From Rubripirellula sp. (lineage in GTDB: Bacteria > Planctomycetota > Planctomycetia > Pirellulales > Pirellulaceae): 64,000 nucleotides of DNA. The position numbers and the translations under genes are program-made. The stretch lies in NCBI GenBank assembly GCA_012270065.1, contig JAAXJB010000050.1:2316-66315 (forward strand), in the 5' to 3' direction. How positions within the stretch are numbered: position 1 is the first letter of the stretch; each line of letters starts with the position of its first letter. Shown piece after piece: positions 54,501 to 63,394 of this stretch. Under the pieces are notes generated by a model. The model searched no databases, had not been told where the DNA came from, and saw only the letters and a program-made list of their open reading frames with translations.

Positions 54501-55677
54501 GTTCAAATACGCGACCAGAGCTGGCGGGCAATGAACGCCCTCCCTCTGCATGGGCAAAGACATCCGGAAAACCGCCACCCTGATGTTGCCTGAAGGCTCC
54601 GTCCCACTCCGGCTTGAACAGATAGACTTCACGACGCATCCAATCATTGACAAAAAATGCACCGCGGTATTCCGATGGGAAGTGTGTTGCATTGTAGTGA
54701 ATGACTCCAGCTCCGGAGCCTTCATAAAGGGGCATGCTGATTGGGATCGTTGGCAAGTGATCGATTCCTTTCCAATCAAAACTCCATGGGTGTCCCCATC
54801 CAAAGTGCGCTCCATGAAACGGCGCGAAAACCTTATCGCCTGTCGTTTGATCATTGTCGGTTCCAAGCCAATCGAATCCATCATCAAAACAGATATCCCA
54901 AGGATTACGGAACCCACGTGAGACGATTTCCAGATTCCGTCCCATGTCCTGTGGCAATCGTTCTGTATCTGTTGTGCTGTAAGGATCACACCTCAGGATT
55001 CCCCCCTGCTGCCCCCAGTCATCACTGGGCGTGTGATAGGCACGCCGGTAGTTTTGTTTGTCAAAGACCTGAACTTCCGTGTAATCAGGCGCGTTATCGG
55101 GCGATGTCAAACCCCACAATTCACGAAACGCTTTGGGTGCGAGCTGTGTAAGGCGGTTGTAACCTTTGGAATTTCCCTTGGACATGTAAAGCTTGCCATC
55201 GGGACCAAAATTCAACCCATGAAGCGAATGCTCAAGATTTCCCAAGCCTGTATAAACCCTGATATACACATCTGCTTCGTCATCCCCGTCTGTATCCCGA
55301 ACCACGGTCAAGTCCGGCGCATTAGCAATCCACAAATCACCACCGTTCCACGCGATTCCCTGAACACTGTTGAAACCCTCGGCGAATGTCTTGATGCCGT
55401 CCGCAACCCCATCGCCGTCGGTATCAATCAGGATATCGATCCGATCTCCCGGAGTCTCGGGAGTAGGCGCTCGCCATTGCTGACCTTGCGCAACACAAAG
55501 ACGTCCCAGACGATCAAATGCCATCACACACGGGTTACTGACCATGGGTTCCTTTGCCACCACATCCACCGCGAAACCATCAGGCACAATGGGCATATCG
55601 TCTGCGTGCGATTCCACTCCCAAATGAACACTGACAGCAATCACCAGCATCCAAACCAGTTCACAAAAACTTCGCAA
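51565..55677 (-). CDS. PVC-type dehydrogenase/cytochrome c fused to DUF6807
   Basis: 1370 residues. Signal peptide about 1-25, then: a PQQ/propeller-type dehydrogenase domain (about 30-430, EHSLHGLNFGPDGKLYMSKG); HEAT-like helices (435-660); a chitobiase-type beta domain (about 665-740, TYTMDGSVPV); another beta domain (to about 900); cytochrome c with C941-C-K-C944-H945 and ILGPDLSDIG; and a DUF6807 (PmoA-type) domain (about 1065-1370, starting WYQNFEDALHIHLGKQQ). The propeller-to-haem part is the usual PVC dehydrogenase; the DUF6807 tail is extra. Probably oxidises a sugar or other compound in the envelope. Leads the operon with the two CehA-like proteins. Confidence 0.78.
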   Translation of the reverse strand: MRSFCELVWMLVIAVSVHLGVESHADDMPIVPDGFAVDVVAKEPMVSNPCVMAFDRLGRLCVAQGQQWRAPTPETPGDRIDILIDTDGDGVADGIKTFAEGFNSVQGIAWNGGDLWIANAPDLTVVRDTDGDDEADVYIRVYTGLGNLEHSLHGLNFGPDGKLYMSKGNSKGYNRLTQLAPKAFRELWGLTSPDNAPDYTEVQVFDKQNYRRAYHTPSDDWGQQGGILRCDPYSTTDTERLPQDMGRNLEIVSRGFRNPWDICFDDGFDWLGTDNDQTTGDKVFAPFHGAHFGWGHPWSFDWKGIDHLPTIPISMPLYEGSGAGVIHYNATHFPSEYRGAFFVNDWMRREVYLFKPEWDGAFRQHQGGGFPDVFAHAEGGRSLPASSGRVFEPTDIEVGPDGALYILSWGHAYGGTIKDGQQVDAGRVYRIRHMETELVPWSERDQPHVERSLEELLVDLGSSVPAWRVDAQNELLRRGDESRRFLEEVLSSDLSKRRLSKAQQTWGLWTLGRLSINALLRVYGLQERNSPVNVHLQALRIVAQEQPEGIDRLLAWQSPKARLRHATVQAVWQARRVDLTNELVTLSARESDRVVFYSIWNAMGDLLQVDELKRLTEDSRPRVRLAALLALFLKDRISAAEVLPFRLDRDPQVATLVEMWLQKTGNAKPLISLEPPPGDYAGPISVQVNSALERSIVTYTMDGSVPVMTSQRVSGPIVIEKDTEIRFGVFQDYTQAGATVKAKYGVRTVKAYRHRPFITSFSSDSGLPYEFDWSGLAIGKRHYTDRNYRIRSVPPELMGLPFLRTANGDDRRLVDRLISFVSDTDVTVLVGVDSRNPEPLEWMEIGQADGFQDVGLKLITDDPSFNFYSKRFPAGRVSLGPNLNGRKDSGRGNYIVVFEQELLETDMVGEAATVEAVLARMTDADPRKGRELFLSPLGAGCCKCHQMQGIGQILGPDLSDIGNRVREPATLIESIIHPSKVITEGFAQQKILTEDGRVMLGTVLEETGRGIKLVDSGGNVTHVDRDIIEKRIGTRVSPMPDGFATMMNAQQIADLTAWLLMQKTVGDRTGFWYQNFEDALHIHLGKQQIASYIKRHPELKRRALVNVRTPGGIQVTRNFPVRFPEDLDPGYRAEKGIIHPIMHPGIWLGFGDVSGNDYWRLKSEVIFDEFVQPPQAEKDKAGFTAVNRFLSQNEEQEICVETSRYLFERVPEGILLRIEAEYRCQQRDFYFGDQEESGLAVRVASPLRVKGGNGTIVNSRGEKNGAGVWGKEASWYDYFGIINGREVGIMVVPDPANPRQSWLHARDYGVVVTNPFPRQPKERREPYVKTHVAKGTPFKLSYSILIHDLPANKALDRDSAAAHLLSAFGQ

Positions 55678-55971
55678 CAGTTGTCACCTCCACCAACAGG
55701 GATTACACAGACACACAATATCAAGGAAGCGCAAAAATGAAACTGACGATCAAAGGCAACCTTCCCGAACCCATGATACACGCACAATACGATGAAGGCC
55801 TGCCAACACCACGGAAACGAAAATCTGCGGCCCACACTAATCTGAACTGGCATCGCTCCTTCAGACGCACAATTTTTCCGTGATACACGATCGCTATTGA
55901 TGCAATCACAGTGCCCACGCAGTTGATTCCCAACAAACAGATCGGCCTGGGGCAAGGCACGGGAAAACCAC

Positions 55972-57489
55972 TCAGTCTTCAGGATCTGAAGAAGGCCCCC
56001 CCTGCCTTCGCGGGCTTCTTCCCGCAGGCATGCCCCGATTACCAAATCGGCGACTCCGGGTCCCCAAGCCGGGATCCCTCGCAGGGTCATAGTCCACATT
56101 CATGGTTGGCAATTTGGCATCAACGGATTTGAAATACTCCTTCAATTCCGAATGCATGTCCTTGGCAATTTCGGGACGAAAGCGGGACAAGTCAGTTGTT
56201 TCACTGATATCCAGGTCAAGATCAAACAGAATGGTTCGATCTGATTCAAATTCCCAGATCAACTTGTGCGCCCCCTTGCGAATCGCAGCCTGGGGTGCCA
56301 CGTGCTTATTATTCCGGTAGGCACCGTAATACCACACGAGAGCATCTGTGCCACGATCTACCTTTCCCACGCCACCACTTTTCAACACGGACTCGATACT
56401 GCCACCGTCGAGCAGTTCTGGCAACTTTTCCTGCGCGCCTACCCAACCTGCGATTGTGGGAAGAAAGTCGTAACCTATCACAGGAACATTGCTCTGCGTG
56501 CCGGCTTCAATGCCAGGTCCCCGAATGACCAACGGAACGCGAATCCCACCTTCCCAGACACTCGTCTTACCTTTTGCCAGTGGCGTGTTACTCGTGACGA
56601 CCCCACCACTGATCTCTCCACCGTTGTCGGAGGTGTAAATCACATAGGTATTATCAACGATCTCCGATGCATCTATCTGATCGAGAATCAGCCCAAATCC
56701 AGCATCAAGTTCCTCTGTCATTGCAGCATAAGCCCGATTCATGTGCTGCCGCCCCGCATCGGGTGAATACCCATCAATCGTCTTTGTCTTTGCGAGGACA
56801 GGAGTATGAACTGCATAGTAAGAGACTTGCAGAAAGAATGGGTTCTTCCCGGCATGAGCTCGAATGAACTCGACAGCCTGTCTGGTCACATCTCCAGTCC
56901 CTTTGGGATCCGGTTCTCCTCGCCTACCCTGAGCATTTGTCGTGGGACCGCTGTGGTCGTCATAACCATGACGCTCCGGTGACCCGCCCCCCATGTGCCA
57001 TTTACCAAAATGCGCAGTCCGGAAATCCTTGCTGTGTTCTTTCAACAATTCAGCAATTGTCAATTCGCCGTCAGGTAGATCACTGATTGGCAAATGGACA
57101 TTCAGCGGCTTGTTGACATAAAAGTTGTTGTAAAAGCCGCGTCCAAAATTATCTCCAGCCCGAGGCACGACATCAATGATGTCACTGGCTCCCAATCTCG
57201 CAGCTGTTTTCCCCGTCTGAATACTCATCCGAGTTGGTGAACAATTGGGCGCAGGAGCATAACCATTTGAAAACCGCATTCCCTGCTTTGCAAATTTCTC
57301 AAGATTCGGCGTTCGATAAAGATCACTGGTGGAACTGGTCAAGGACTGATGCATTTGCACGGACGTCCCAGTCCACCCCTGATCGTCCGTCAAAACCAGG
57401 ACAATATTGGGCAAGCCAGCAGCGGACGCCCCCGACAATCCAGAAAGGCCAACGAATAGAAAAATCAACAGCAATCCAGACGGTTTCAT
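55972..57489 (-). CDS. Secreted arylsulfatase-family sulfatase
   Basis: 505 residues from the ATG at 57489 (GGGAGAG upstream; the 17-codon extension to 57540 has no site). Signal peptide about 1-24. Sulfatase signature: NIVLVLTDDQGWTG (metal Asp pair), the formylglycine site APNCSPTRMSIQTGK with C83 (CxPxR), GKWHMGGGSP, and YTSDNGGEIS (metal site). A type I sulfatase, needing a formylglycine-generating enzyme not seen here. Removes sulfate from a carbohydrate outside the cytoplasm. Its 294-base separation from the next gene suggests either its own promoter or an operon lead. Confidence 0.93.
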   Translation of the reverse strand: MKPSGLLLIFLFVGLSGLSGASAAGLPNIVLVLTDDQGWTGTSVQMHQSLTSSTSDLYRTPNLEKFAKQGMRFSNGYAPAPNCSPTRMSIQTGKTAARLGASDIIDVVPRAGDNFGRGFYNNFYVNKPLNVHLPISDLPDGELTIAELLKEHSKDFRTAHFGKWHMGGGSPERHGYDDHSGPTTNAQGRRGEPDPKGTGDVTRQAVEFIRAHAGKNPFFLQVSYYAVHTPVLAKTKTIDGYSPDAGRQHMNRAYAAMTEELDAGFGLILDQIDASEIVDNTYVIYTSDNGGEISGGVVTSNTPLAKGKTSVWEGGIRVPLVIRGPGIEAGTQSNVPVIGYDFLPTIAGWVGAQEKLPELLDGGSIESVLKSGGVGKVDRGTDALVWYYGAYRNNKHVAPQAAIRKGAHKLIWEFESDRTILFDLDLDISETTDLSRFRPEIAKDMHSELKEYFKSVDAKLPTMNVDYDPARDPGLGTRSRRFGNRGMPAGRSPRRQGGPSSDPED

Positions 57490-58185
57490 AAAACGCTCTC
57501 CCGTTCCCGCGATTTCATAAACAAAAACCCGGCAAAACATTCTGTCGAAGGCACGACATCACGGCATCAATATAAACCTACTTATCGCCTGCGTCACATA
57601 GGCACTGGCGTGAATGATCGCAGGTAGCGCTGACCGAAAAATTCAGTTATCAGAATGCAACGGCAAATCCCACGAGATACGCTGGGAATCAAACAGACTG
57701 ATATTTTCAAACTGGAGAGCAGACGACCATCGTCGATGCTTTGCAACTACCCAGCTTGCGTTGCATTGGCCTGCCGTGCGCGCGTACACTTTCCGCTCCC
57801 GACGTTCATCCAGAATGAATCCAGACCGTCACGCACTGAACTTTCCCGGTGTTTCGCAAACAGAAATCCCACCCTCTGCCGAATCAGCTGCCCGGCCGGG
57901 AAATTTCTTTTTGCCTCACCGGTTGATGCTCCCACATTTTTTCCGGATCTCTGACAAGATCGTTACTGATGTGTTGAACGCCGCCAAGCAAGTAATAATC
58001 CCGGTCAACCCACGGGTACTGACTTGTATCACACACGTTCAACAAGGAAAATGTGACGTTGTCGGCTGAATTGTAACATCGGATGGTAACATCAGGCACA
58101 CCGGCCCTGCTGACAGTGTCGGCAAGTTTGACAGAAGTTTTTTATCGGTCCATGCACAAGCTTGGAATGAGCCAGGAGCCAACTT
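57490..58185. other. Divergent intergenic region (sulfatase / DUF1552)
   Basis: 696 bases. Several overlapping short frames were checked and rejected. A direct repeat GTAACATC occurs twice near 58073-58093. TTGACA at 58128-58133 is a possible -35 for the DUF1552 gene, but the -10 at 17 bases reads CATGCA, so it is weak. Confidence 0.35.
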
Positions 58186-58188
58186 TTG
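58174..58188 (+). promoter_or_regulatory. Shine-Dalgarno fixing a TTG start
   Basis: AGGAG at 58174-58178 lies 7 bases before a TTG at 58186. This is the only plausible start of the DUF1552 frame, which then opens directly on the twin-arginine signal. Confidence 0.6.
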
Positions 58189-59475
58189 ATCCCGTTTATA
58201 CACTCGACTCTCGACCGCCGAAAATTCCTGTGCGGAGCCAGTGGCTGCGTTGCGCTTCCAACGCTGGACATTTTCGCAGAAGACCGATCTTCAGACACTC
58301 AGACCTCGGAATCACCGGACAGGCCAAAAAACTTCGTTGCGATCGGCACTTACCTGGGTTGGCACCAGAAAGCGTTCTACCCCAGTCAAACAGGCACTGA
58401 TTACGAAATGCCTGCGACACTGAAGCCAATTTCAGAATACCGTGGTGACTTCACGGTATTTTCGGGCCTCGATCATCGTGCAGGCAACGGGCACAACAAC
58501 TGGAGCAACTTTCTGTGCGGCAGTCAGCCGGGAACGTATTCATTCGACCAACTGCTTGCCGATCACATCGGCCAACATTCCCGCTTTGCTTCATTGCAGC
58601 TAACAACCGGTTCTGGCGAAAACCGTACCGGCAAAGGAGCAATGAACTTCTCGAAAGAAAATATCTACCTGCCGATGATGCGTCGCCCCAGTGTGCTCTA
58701 TCGTCAGATGTTCATCACCAACGAAGATCGAATTCGAACCGAGTACCTTCTGAAGAGCGGAAGGAGTTCTTTGGATCACGTGGTTAAAGAAGCCAAACGT
58801 CTGAATGCCTCCCTACCTGTCAACGATCGCGAAAAACTGGATGAATATTTCCACAGCGTCCGTTCACTCGAAAGCCGCATGGCTCGACAACTGACGACAC
58901 TGGATGCACCGGTCACCGACCCGGGATACCAGTTGCCAGAGAATGACCCGATCACACCGAACCTGCAGATGGAAGCCTCGGTGATCATGTACGATTTGAT
59001 TGCGATTGCACTGGACTGTGGTTTGACCCGCGTAGCGACCTTGTTTCTCGATGGCCTCGGGCAGGTATTCACGATCGACGGCCGGGCACTGAGTTCCGGC
59101 TATCACGGACTCTCCCACCACGGCAATGATCCTGCGATGATCGCTGACTTGATTCTGCTGGACACGGCACATGTTGAATGTTTTGCACACTTCCTGCAGA
59201 CGCTCAAGCAGAAAAAAGGTGCCAACGGAAAGTCATTGCTCGATGAAACAATTGTGCTGCTCGGGACGGGCATGGGCGATGCAAGTCGCCACAGCAATCG
59301 CGACCTTCCAACACTGGTTGCTGGCGGCGGCTTCCAGCACAGGGGCCACGTAGCGACGGCGAACAGGCCAGATACACTTCTGGGTGACCTGTACATCACA
59401 ATTGCCCAAAGCCTTGGTTTGGAAATTGATGCATTCTCCAACGCCAAACGGAACATGAACGAGGTGATTTCGTGA
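58186..59475 (+). CDS. DUF1552 protein (Tat-exported)
   Basis: 429 residues with TTG start (see ribosome site entry). A twin-arginine signal is present (LDRRKFLCGASGCVALPT), so it is exported folded. The DUF1552 family is seen in KNFVAIGTYLGWHQKAFYP near the N-terminus, FTVFSGLDHR and the GMGDASRHSNRDLPTLVAGG segment near residue 365. It overlaps the DUF1592-family gene by 4 bases (GTGA), the usual planctomycete pairing. DUF1552 proteins are relatives of DUF1501, of unknown activity. Confidence 0.9.
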   Translation: MIPFIHSTLDRRKFLCGASGCVALPTLDIFAEDRSSDTQTSESPDRPKNFVAIGTYLGWHQKAFYPSQTGTDYEMPATLKPISEYRGDFTVFSGLDHRAGNGHNNWSNFLCGSQPGTYSFDQLLADHIGQHSRFASLQLTTGSGENRTGKGAMNFSKENIYLPMMRRPSVLYRQMFITNEDRIRTEYLLKSGRSSLDHVVKEAKRLNASLPVNDREKLDEYFHSVRSLESRMARQLTTLDAPVTDPGYQLPENDPITPNLQMEASVIMYDLIAIALDCGLTRVATLFLDGLGQVFTIDGRALSSGYHGLSHHGNDPAMIADLILLDTAHVECFAHFLQTLKQKKGANGKSLLDETIVLLGTGMGDASRHSNRDLPTLVAGGGFQHRGHVATANRPDTLLGDLYITIAQSLGLEIDAFSNAKRNMNEVIS

Positions 59476-62105
59476 TCTTCAAGCGAAACGCCACCCCCGT
59501 CAAAATCAGTTTGCTGTTTTTTCTGTCACTCGCTTGCACGCTGCCACATGGCGTCGCCAATGCTGACAGCAATCCTGTCCTGATTCCTGAAGGACCTCGC
59601 AAAATCCTGCGTGACTACTGCAGCGATTGCCATAGCCAAAGCAATCAGGAAGCTGACATCAACCTGGACGTTGAGGAAATCAGCTGGACAGACAGAGAAA
59701 GAACGGAGTTGTGGGAAAAAGTTCTCTTCAACAACCAACATGGCTTGATGCCTCCTCAGGATCATGACCAGCCGAGCCCGGAGGAACGGAAAGTCCTTTC
59801 GGCCTGGTTAGATTCACAATTAACCACGCATATTAAAGTTGGTGGCACGCCTCCGCGAAGACTGAATCAGGCGGAATATCTAAAAACACTCCGTGAACTG
59901 CTTTACATGCATGACTACGAACTGCCACCTGGCTTTCCTGGTGATAGTGAAGCAAATGGCTTCGACAACAGCGGTGAAGGCCTTGTCATGTCAGCATCGC
60001 ACATGGCTTCCTACGCGCAAGTTGCTTCGGAGGTGGCGGATCTTCTGTATCCACAGCCAAAGCAGAGTGTCCCCTCAAAAATACAGAAGGGCGGTGTGGA
60101 CGATCTTGTGCTCAGTTTCTCTGCCTCAGCCGTCAAGGACGGAAAACTGCGACTTGCATCCAAGGCGCGGGACATCATGAGAAGTTGCACCTGGCCCCAG
60201 CAGCACCAGGCAAAGATGTCGGGTGTTTACCGGATCACTGTCGAAGGCTCCGTCTTCAAACCACGTGATGGTGATTTGCCGATGACACTGGAAATCCGCG
60301 CCCGTCAGGTCTCAGCCTCAGAACGATCTGTGATTAGCAACTTCCGGTTCCTGAAGGATCTGGATTTCTCGTCACAATCAGGACAATCACAGACCTTCGA
60401 AGCAGAGCTTTATGAAGGCGAAACACTCTCGTTTCGCTGGAAGAATGCCGAATTCGACCACAATGACCTGAAAGCAACCGTCAAACTGATGACCGAGTGG
60501 TTCAATGAAGACAGACGGTGGCTTGCAGCGTGGCAACAGGCTGTCTTTCCCCGTGGTCTGAAAAAACGAACTCCGATCCAGACGCTGCGGGGACTGAACG
60601 GCTGGAATGTGATCAGTGAAGCGCTGAATGATCCGAACCTTGACATGAGTGAAGCGACAATGGATTCGGCTGAAACGAAAGAGCTGCTGCGCATTCTGAG
60701 CACCGTCGGTGGCGGCACACACAATCTCGGAGACGCGTTGTGTCATTACTATTTCAACAACGGTCCATCACTCCAGCTTCACGGCTACACAATTGAAGGC
60801 CCCTTTCGGTTGGTCGACAGTGACATTGACAAGAAATACAAACAGATCGCGAAGCAGATTGCCGGCACGGAGAAAGGTGAGTTGAGCAATGAAGCGTATG
60901 CACGGAACATGCTGGAACGTTTTCTGCCTCGTGCGTTCAGACGCCCTGTTGACGACACAACGACTGAAGCATTTCTGTCGATCGCCACTGAGCATTGGCG
61001 TCAGGGCCATTCATTCAACGAGGGAATGCACCTGTTGATGCGAAACATCCTGATTTCACCACAATTTCTCTACCGATCACTACGGCCGGGCAAACTGGAT
61101 GATCATGACCTGGCTGCACGACTCTCCTACTTTTTCACTCAGGGCCCACCAGATCGCCAGCTGAACGACCTCGCTCATGCGGGCAAGCTCACCGAAACGG
61201 AGGAACTGCAACGACAGGCAATGCGATTGATGCCAACAAGTCGCGACCATCCGCTTGTGCAGAACTTCACAGGCCAGTGGCTTGATACGCGAGGTCTCAG
61301 ATCCATCATGCCAGACCCGGAGTTCAAGTTTGGGGAACGCGAAATCAGTGTCGCCAAAGCAGAAGTTGAGCTGTTCTTCACCGACATGATCAAAGGCAAC
61401 AGGCCGCTGCGAGACTTCGTCGATCCTGACTTCATGTGGACGACGCCATACTTCGCAGAAAAGATCTACCAGATCAAAAACATGAAAGGCCGCCGGGACA
61501 AACTTCAACGCATCACCATTCCACGCGGCAGCCGGCATGGTGGGCTGCTGGGCATGTCGGCAATCATGATGACGACAGCCAACGGTGTTGATACACAACC
61601 CGTTCTGCGTGGTGTATGGGTCATGGAGAATATCCTCGGAATGACCACCCCGGAACCTCCCGATGATGTTCCTGCACTGACACCTGACATCCGTGGCACG
61701 ACCACGCCACGTGAAATGCTGATGGCCCACACCAACGAAACTGCCTGCGCAAGCTGTCATCAGCACATTGATCCACTGGGTTTTGTTCTGGAGAATTTCG
61801 ATCCGGTTGGACAATGGCGTGAAAGCTGGCCCGGTACTGACAGAAAAATTAACGCATCTGTAGTTCTTCCCGATGGATCACCAATCAACGATGTCATCGA
61901 CTTGAAAAAGTGGCTGGTCCGCAACGAGGTGGTCTTTTCCAAAAACCTGGCGGAAAAGTTGATGGTTTATGGAACGGGTCGCAAGCTGAACTACGCAGAA
62001 CGGAAAGAGATCGATAGCATTGTCCGACACAACCATGCAAACGATGCCGGGTTCCGTGAACTGATTCTTGCGTTGATTGCCAGCGACACCTTCCGAACAA
62101 AATGA
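59472..62105 (+). CDS. DUF1587/1592/1588/1585/1595 cytochrome-type protein
   Basis: 877 residues, GTG start overlapping DUF1552 by 4 bases. Signal peptide (about 1-31). An N-terminal cytochrome module has CSDCHSQ (C50, C53, H54). Then DUF1587 (from about 105, RRLNQAEYLKTLRELL), DUF1595, DUF1592 (about 490-640, with FLPRAFRRPVDD before it), DUF1588 including CASCHQHIDPLGFVLENFD (C759, C762, H763), and DUF1585 at the C-terminus (YGTGRKLNYAERKEID). Typical planctomycete envelope cytochrome-type protein, presumably electron transfer with DUF1552; activity unproven. A likely intrinsic terminator lies 175 bases downstream. Confidence 0.92.
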   Translation: MIFKRNATPVKISLLFFLSLACTLPHGVANADSNPVLIPEGPRKILRDYCSDCHSQSNQEADINLDVEEISWTDRERTELWEKVLFNNQHGLMPPQDHDQPSPEERKVLSAWLDSQLTTHIKVGGTPPRRLNQAEYLKTLRELLYMHDYELPPGFPGDSEANGFDNSGEGLVMSASHMASYAQVASEVADLLYPQPKQSVPSKIQKGGVDDLVLSFSASAVKDGKLRLASKARDIMRSCTWPQQHQAKMSGVYRITVEGSVFKPRDGDLPMTLEIRARQVSASERSVISNFRFLKDLDFSSQSGQSQTFEAELYEGETLSFRWKNAEFDHNDLKATVKLMTEWFNEDRRWLAAWQQAVFPRGLKKRTPIQTLRGLNGWNVISEALNDPNLDMSEATMDSAETKELLRILSTVGGGTHNLGDALCHYYFNNGPSLQLHGYTIEGPFRLVDSDIDKKYKQIAKQIAGTEKGELSNEAYARNMLERFLPRAFRRPVDDTTTEAFLSIATEHWRQGHSFNEGMHLLMRNILISPQFLYRSLRPGKLDDHDLAARLSYFFTQGPPDRQLNDLAHAGKLTETEELQRQAMRLMPTSRDHPLVQNFTGQWLDTRGLRSIMPDPEFKFGEREISVAKAEVELFFTDMIKGNRPLRDFVDPDFMWTTPYFAEKIYQIKNMKGRRDKLQRITIPRGSRHGGLLGMSAIMMTTANGVDTQPVLRGVWVMENILGMTTPEPPDDVPALTPDIRGTTTPREMLMAHTNETACASCHQHIDPLGFVLENFDPVGQWRESWPGTDRKINASVVLPDGSPINDVIDLKKWLVRNEVVFSKNLAEKLMVYGTGRKLNYAERKEIDSIVRHNHANDAGFRELILALIASDTFRTK

Positions 62106-62279
62106 TTCCCCGTGTTTGCCAACAAGGAATCTCACTGCCATGGACATCCCATTTAGCTGTCCAGTTCTTGAGACACGTCGTCTGAACCAGACAAGGAGTG
62201 ACAGAGGAAATGATCAACCATCCGTTTGCGAGAACAATGAACCGGGCCCGCGATTCAAAAAGGCGTTTGCCCAGACATG

Positions 62280-62307
62280 AAAACGGGAAAAACCTCCGTC
62301 CCGTTTT
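62280..62307 (+). terminator. Intrinsic terminator after the DUF1592 gene
   Basis: AAAACGGGA (62280-62288) and TCCCGTTTT (62299-62307) form a perfect 9-base stem with a 10-base loop ending in TTTT. Located 175 bases after the stop codon. Confidence 0.55.
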
Positions 62308-62402
62308 GAACGAAAACAGTTACAGGCAATTGCAGGCAGACAATTCAGCGTTTGCCCTGGTCGTGCGTCAGGTGCCAGAGCCGCTCTGCCAAATCAAGCC
62401 GG

Positions 62403-62424
62403 CCTGAAGTGACTCAACTTCAGG
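62403..62424. repeat. Perfect inverted repeat upstream of the DapA-like gene
   Basis: CCTGAAGT (62403-62410) and ACTTCAGG (62417-62424), spacer of 6. It is about 50 bases before the TTG start, an operator-like position. No T run, so a repressor or activator site is more likely than a terminator. Confidence 0.45.
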
Positions 62425-62476
62425 TCATGCCAAACCAATTCCAGAATACTGGCACAAAACGAGTGAAGGCGGACCA

Positions 62477-63394
62477 TTGAAAACAGACAAACGATCGCAG
62501 AGGCTGAGGGGTGTCCTACCCGTCATTCCCACGCTGTTCACCAATCAGAACACGATCGACATCGATGCACAAAAAAAAGTAGTCCGTTTTGCACTGAAGC
62601 ATGGTGCCGCTGCAGTCGTATGCCCGGCGGTTGCAAGCGAATACAATTTCCTGAGTCTTGAGGAAAGAAAAACTCTTGTTTCACTGGTTGTCAATGAAGT
62701 TGATGGTCAGGTGCCGATCATCGGTGGTGCCAGTGCAAGCACTGTGGATGAGGTCCTGTCTGCTGCCCACGACTGTCTGAGTTTTGGTATCAGACACCTG
62801 ATGATCATGGCACCCAAGAGCCTCGGCAAGGCGTCCGCGAAACACGAATCATTCTTTTCCGAGATCAGCAGACAGCTCAGTGAGGACACAGAAATCATTC
62901 TTCAAAATGCACCTGATCCAGTGGGTGCAGGACTCGGCATTGACGCACTCATTGCACTGGTGAAATCGAATCCAAAGATCACTTATGTAAAAGAAGAGAC
63001 ACTTCCCTCGGGCCCCGCCATCACCGCTTTGATTCGCAGCGGGATCGATCATCTGACAGGAGTGATTGGAGGTGGCGGATCACGATACATGATTGACGAA
63101 CTCAATCGCGGTGCCCTGGCAGCAATGCCAGCCGTCGAGATCGTCGATTTGCACGTTGCGATCTACGATGCATATTCACAAGGCAACCATGATCATGCAA
63201 GAGTGCTCTACCGCAACAGTCTTCCGCTGCTTGTCTCACAGCTCATTTACCGCATGCGGTTGACCAAATACGTTCTCGATCATCGCGGAATTGCCAACGA
63301 CGTTGTTGTCCGGGCTCCGCTGCCCGAAATGGACGAATTCACCCGACAGGATATCGACACAATGCTGACTGATCTGCAAGAGGTATTACGATGA
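62477..63394 (+). CDS. DapA-superfamily aldolase/dehydratase (sugar-acid type)
   Basis: 305 residues, TTG start with a GGCGGA-like ribosome site. A DHDPS/NAL-type TIM barrel: VIPTLFTNQNTIDIDA, the Schiff-base Lys K172 in ITYVKEETLPSG and a GVIGGGGSRYMIDEL segment. Two hallmarks of DHDPS are absent: the GTTGE motif is replaced by PAVASEYN, and the Tyr of the YNxP motif is replaced by Gln (IILQNAPDP, Q143). It is therefore not a lysine-pathway enzyme; it more likely acts on a 2-keto-3-deoxy sugar acid as an aldolase or dehydratase. Overlaps the enolase-superfamily gene (ATGA), supporting that role. Confidence 0.82.
   Translation: MKTDKRSQRLRGVLPVIPTLFTNQNTIDIDAQKKVVRFALKHGAAAVVCPAVASEYNFLSLEERKTLVSLVVNEVDGQVPIIGGASASTVDEVLSAAHDCLSFGIRHLMIMAPKSLGKASAKHESFFSEISRQLSEDTEIILQNAPDPVGAGLGIDALIALVKSNPKITYVKEETLPSGPAITALIRSGIDHLTGVIGGGGSRYMIDELNRGALAAMPAVEIVDLHVAIYDAYSQGNHDHARVLYRNSLPLLVSQLIYRMRLTKYVLDHRGIANDVVVRAPLPEMDEFTRQDIDTMLTDLQEVLR

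Larger units (their letters stand above)
62106..62476. other. Intergenic region with a terminator and an operator-like repeat
   Basis: 371 bases. Holds an intrinsic-terminator-like hairpin (62280-62307) and a perfect 8-base inverted repeat with a 6-base spacer (62403-62424). No convincing gene. The promoter of the sugar-acid operon probably lies between the two. Confidence 0.45.

Noticed and set aside
57614-58099. Overlapping frames on both strands in the sulfatase/DUF1552 gap
   Set aside because: Low-complexity composition and no ribosome site; treated as noise in a divergent promoter region.
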